A stretch of 16,964 nt of DNA from CAZODA01 sp964578485 (GTDB taxonomy: Bacteria; Bacteroidota; Bacteroidia; Bacteroidales; Marinilabiliaceae). The notes under the pieces are model-generated. The model searched no databases. It saw only the letters and a list, made by a program, of their open reading frames with translations, and was not told the DNA's origin. Shown here piece by piece: positions 15,741 to 16,964 of the stretch. Positions within the stretch are counted from its first letter, which is position 1, and each line of letters begins with the position of its first letter. The stretch is from assembly GCA_964578485.1 (NCBI GenBank), contig CAZODA010000059.1, positions 1-16,964 on the forward strand, written 5' to 3'. A program made the position numbers and the translations under genes.

Positions 15741-15785
15741 AAAACTTTAAATTTTAAATGATAAAGAAATGAAAAAGCATTTATA

Positions 15786-15793
15786 CAAATCTA
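15786..15793 (-). promoter_or_regulatory. Possible -7 element for the DUF6807 gene
   Basis: Minus-strand TAGATTTG (15793-15786) fits TAnnTTTG and would start transcription about 40 nt before the ATG. No good TTTG lies 19-22 nt upstream of it, so the match is partial. Confidence 0.4.
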
Positions 15794-16035
15794 TTGGAGT
15801 TTCAAATAATAACCAGAATAAATACCAAAATTTTATTAATCAAGGTATTATTTAAATTTTATATGCTCATAAAATAACTAAGGATGGAAAATCTTTTAAA
15901 TAATTAGTCATACATATTTAAATAAAAATTATTACAAACTTTTTTTATTTTTCACTGTTTTATAAAAGAATGATTATTAACTTTATAACTGTTAGATCAA
16001 TAAATTTGCTTAAATAAACTGCTTTATATTTTATA

Positions 16036-16067
16036 TTGGATTATACAAAACAGCTAATATAACTTTA
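16036..16067 (+). promoter_or_regulatory. Candidate promoter for the Cys-rich ORF and DJ-1 lipoprotein
   Basis: TTG (16036-16038), a 21-nt spacer, then TAACTTTA (16060-16067) differ from the Bacteroidota consensus by one base (final A for G). Transcription would begin near 16074, leaving a leader of about 150 nt before the lipoprotein ATG that contains the Cys-rich short ORF. Confidence 0.45.
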
Positions 16068-16144
16068 GCCTGGATCAGAAAAGTGAGAAAAGTGCTTTGT
16101 TTAAATCTGCTATTAATGTAGTTCTAAATTTTACCGGCTCAGAG

Positions 16145-16216
16145 ATGAAAAACAAGAAAAAATCCAAACTTTTCTGTTGTTGCTGTGGAAAGTCAATTAT
16201 CATTATAAACTTTTAA
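16145..16216 (+). CDS. Possible 23-residue Cys-rich leader ORF
   Basis: An ATG-started ORF of 23 codons ends 11 nt before the DJ-1 lipoprotein start. It begins MKNKKKSK, has four consecutive Cys codons (residues 11-14, in LFCCCCGK) and ends in an Ile run. Its lysine-rich start and position in the leader are those expected of a leader peptide or microprotein. However, no Shine-Dalgarno sequence is visible and AT-rich DNA yields short ORFs by chance, so its reality is uncertain. Confidence 0.25.
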   Translation: MKNKKKSKLFCCCCGKSIIIINF

Positions 16217-16227
16217 ACTTAATAATT

Positions 16228-16839
16228 ATGAAAAATGGAGTGTTGTTTGCCGGACTTATAACCCTATTTGTTTTTATGATGCCCGCATGTAATACTGCTC
16301 AACAAAAATCAGACCCTGAAGCAGTTAGTGAAAAACAAGTTGCAGTACTGCTTGGTGAAGGCTTTCATGATGGTGAAGCCTATATGCCGATTGGTTTTCT
16401 TACAAATCGCAATGTTAAAGTTGTTGTAATAGGACCGGAAAAAGGAGCTGTTAAAGCATATAACAGTGACTTTTTAATTAATATAGAATGTGCTGTGGAT
16501 GAGGTGGATGTTGATGATTTTGACGCTCTGATAATACCCGGAGGTATGGCACCATCCTTATTAAGAGAAAATGAAAATGTAGTAAACTTTGTTAGAGACT
16601 TTTTTAATTCAGGAAAACCTACCGCTGCAATATGCCACGGACCCCAAATTTTAATTACTGCAGGAGTAATGGAAGGTAAAAAATCTACTGCTGTTGGATC
16701 GGTGGGTGAGGAGCTGATTGAAGCAGGTGCTGAATTCTATGATCAGGCCCTTGTGGTAGATGGAAACCTGATAACTTCAAGAGTACCACGGGATTTAAAT
16801 GATTTTTCAAATGCTGTGTTTGAAGCCTTGGAACAATGA
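16228..16839 (+). CDS. DJ-1/PfpI family lipoprotein
   Basis: A 203-residue DJ-1/PfpI superfamily protein with an export signal. I start at ATG 16228 because MKNGVLFAGLITLFVFMMPA is a lipoprotein signal ending at C21 (MPAC) followed by a polar linker; the longer reading from 16177 would add seventeen residues before it and spoil the signal. The domain has E50 in EGFHDGEAYMP, IIPGGMAPSLLRE (102-114), the nucleophile elbow AAICHGP with C136 and H137, and the late SRVPRDLNDF (184-193). This matches the PfpI/YhbO side of the family rather than YajL. The actual activity (peptidase, deglycase-like, or stress role) cannot be deduced. Its final codons CAA TGA lie inside a 14-bp tandem repeat, so the C terminus may have been altered by repeat insertion. 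Confidence 0.88.
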   Translation: MKNGVLFAGLITLFVFMMPACNTAQQKSDPEAVSEKQVAVLLGEGFHDGEAYMPIGFLTNRNVKVVVIGPEKGAVKAYNSDFLINIECAVDEVDVDDFDALIIPGGMAPSLLRENENVVNFVRDFFNSGKPTAAICHGPQILITAGVMEGKKSTAVGSVGEELIEAGAEFYDQALVVDGNLITSRVPRDLNDFSNAVFEALEQ

Positions 16840-16875
16840 ACAATGATCAATGAACAATGATCAATGAACAATGAT
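16834..16875. repeat. 14-bp tandem repeat, three perfect copies, starting in the stop codon
   Basis: CAATGAACAATGAT occurs three times head-to-tail (16834-16847, 16848-16861, 16862-16875). The first copy includes the last sense codon and the stop of the DJ-1 lipoprotein. The following sequence (to about 16910) continues with related words such as AACAGTTAACAATGAACAATTAAC. The words are reverse-complement relatives of ATTGTTTATTGTTTA at about 5022-5036. Confidence 0.8.
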
Positions 16876-16911
16876 CAGTTATCAGCAAACAGTTAACAAT
16901 GAACAATTAAC

Positions 16912-16964
16912 GGGGAGTATCCCATAAACTGTGTAAGTAATTAATCAGGGGGTTAAAAGTCCGG
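16912..16964. mobile_element. Possible terminal end of an IS256-family insertion sequence, cut by the window edge
   Basis: GGGGAGTATCCCATAAACTG, continuing directly into TGTAAG (16912-16937), resembles IS256-type terminal repeats, which have the form G...(A/T)GTCC...TGTGTAA. No transposase coding is within the remaining 27 nt. If correct, the element continues to the right of the window and has landed beside the AACAATTAAC repeats. Based on remembered consensus only. Confidence 0.4.

Larger units (their letters stand above)
15741..16144. other. AT-rich intergenic region between divergent genes
   Basis: About 400 nt of very AT-rich DNA between the divergent DUF6807 and DJ-1 lipoprotein genes. 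Apart from the promoter elements listed separately I see no convincing gene, RNA or repeat. A 28-codon plus-strand ORF at 15769-15855 has no family likeness. Confidence 0.6.

Noticed and set aside
15769..15855. 28-codon plus-strand ORF upstream of the DUF6807 gene
   Set aside because: Asn-rich, no promoter, no family likeness; expected by chance in AT-rich DNA.

Overview
This AT-rich window looks like chromosomal DNA from a member of the Bacteroidota, probably a Bacteroidales-like or environmental lineage. Three things point there: several intergenic regions carry the phylum's promoter form (TTTG, about 20 nt, then TAnnTTTG), clear Shine-Dalgarno sequences are rare, and the protein families fit (GH95 fucosidase, DUF6807/PmoA-like protein, E. 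coli-type PurB, an HtpG with a charged C-terminal insertion). I see no rRNA, tRNA or CRISPR. The species call is inference.

Layout. Positions 1-4579 (+ strand) hold the 3' part of a GH95 glycoside hydrolase, an ICMT-family membrane methyltransferase resembling lipid A phosphate methyltransferases, and an exported SxxK serine hydrolase. Positions 4580-5138 are a repeat-rich junk zone with a decayed RelE/HigB-type toxin fragment, two tandem hairpins and heptamer repeats. Positions 5139-10922 are all on the - strand: htpG, a yajL-panE operon, a very acidic 74-residue protein and a long NfeD/ClpP-class membrane protease. purB diverges from the protease gene at 11087, followed by an MsbA-like ABC exporter. 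A convergent DUF6807 protein (14493-15740, -) comes next. After a 487-nt AT-rich gap there is a Cys-rich short ORF and a DJ-1/PfpI-family lipoprotein (+). The window ends in a 14-bp tandem repeat and what may be the end of an IS256-like insertion sequence.

How the genes relate. This is mostly housekeeping and stress biology: chaperone (HtpG), purine and pantothenate synthesis (PurB, PanE), two DJ-1 family proteins in different compartments, membrane quality control (NfeD), and envelope functions (ABC exporter, lipid methyltransferase). GH95 and DUF6807 suggest glycan use, but no SusC/SusD genes are visible. I found no convincing new multi-gene system. The best leads are regulatory: a sigma-54-like promoter with an inverted repeat upstream of htpG, a 15-bp palindrome beside the yajL promoter, and a four-Cys short ORF before the DJ-1 lipoprotein.
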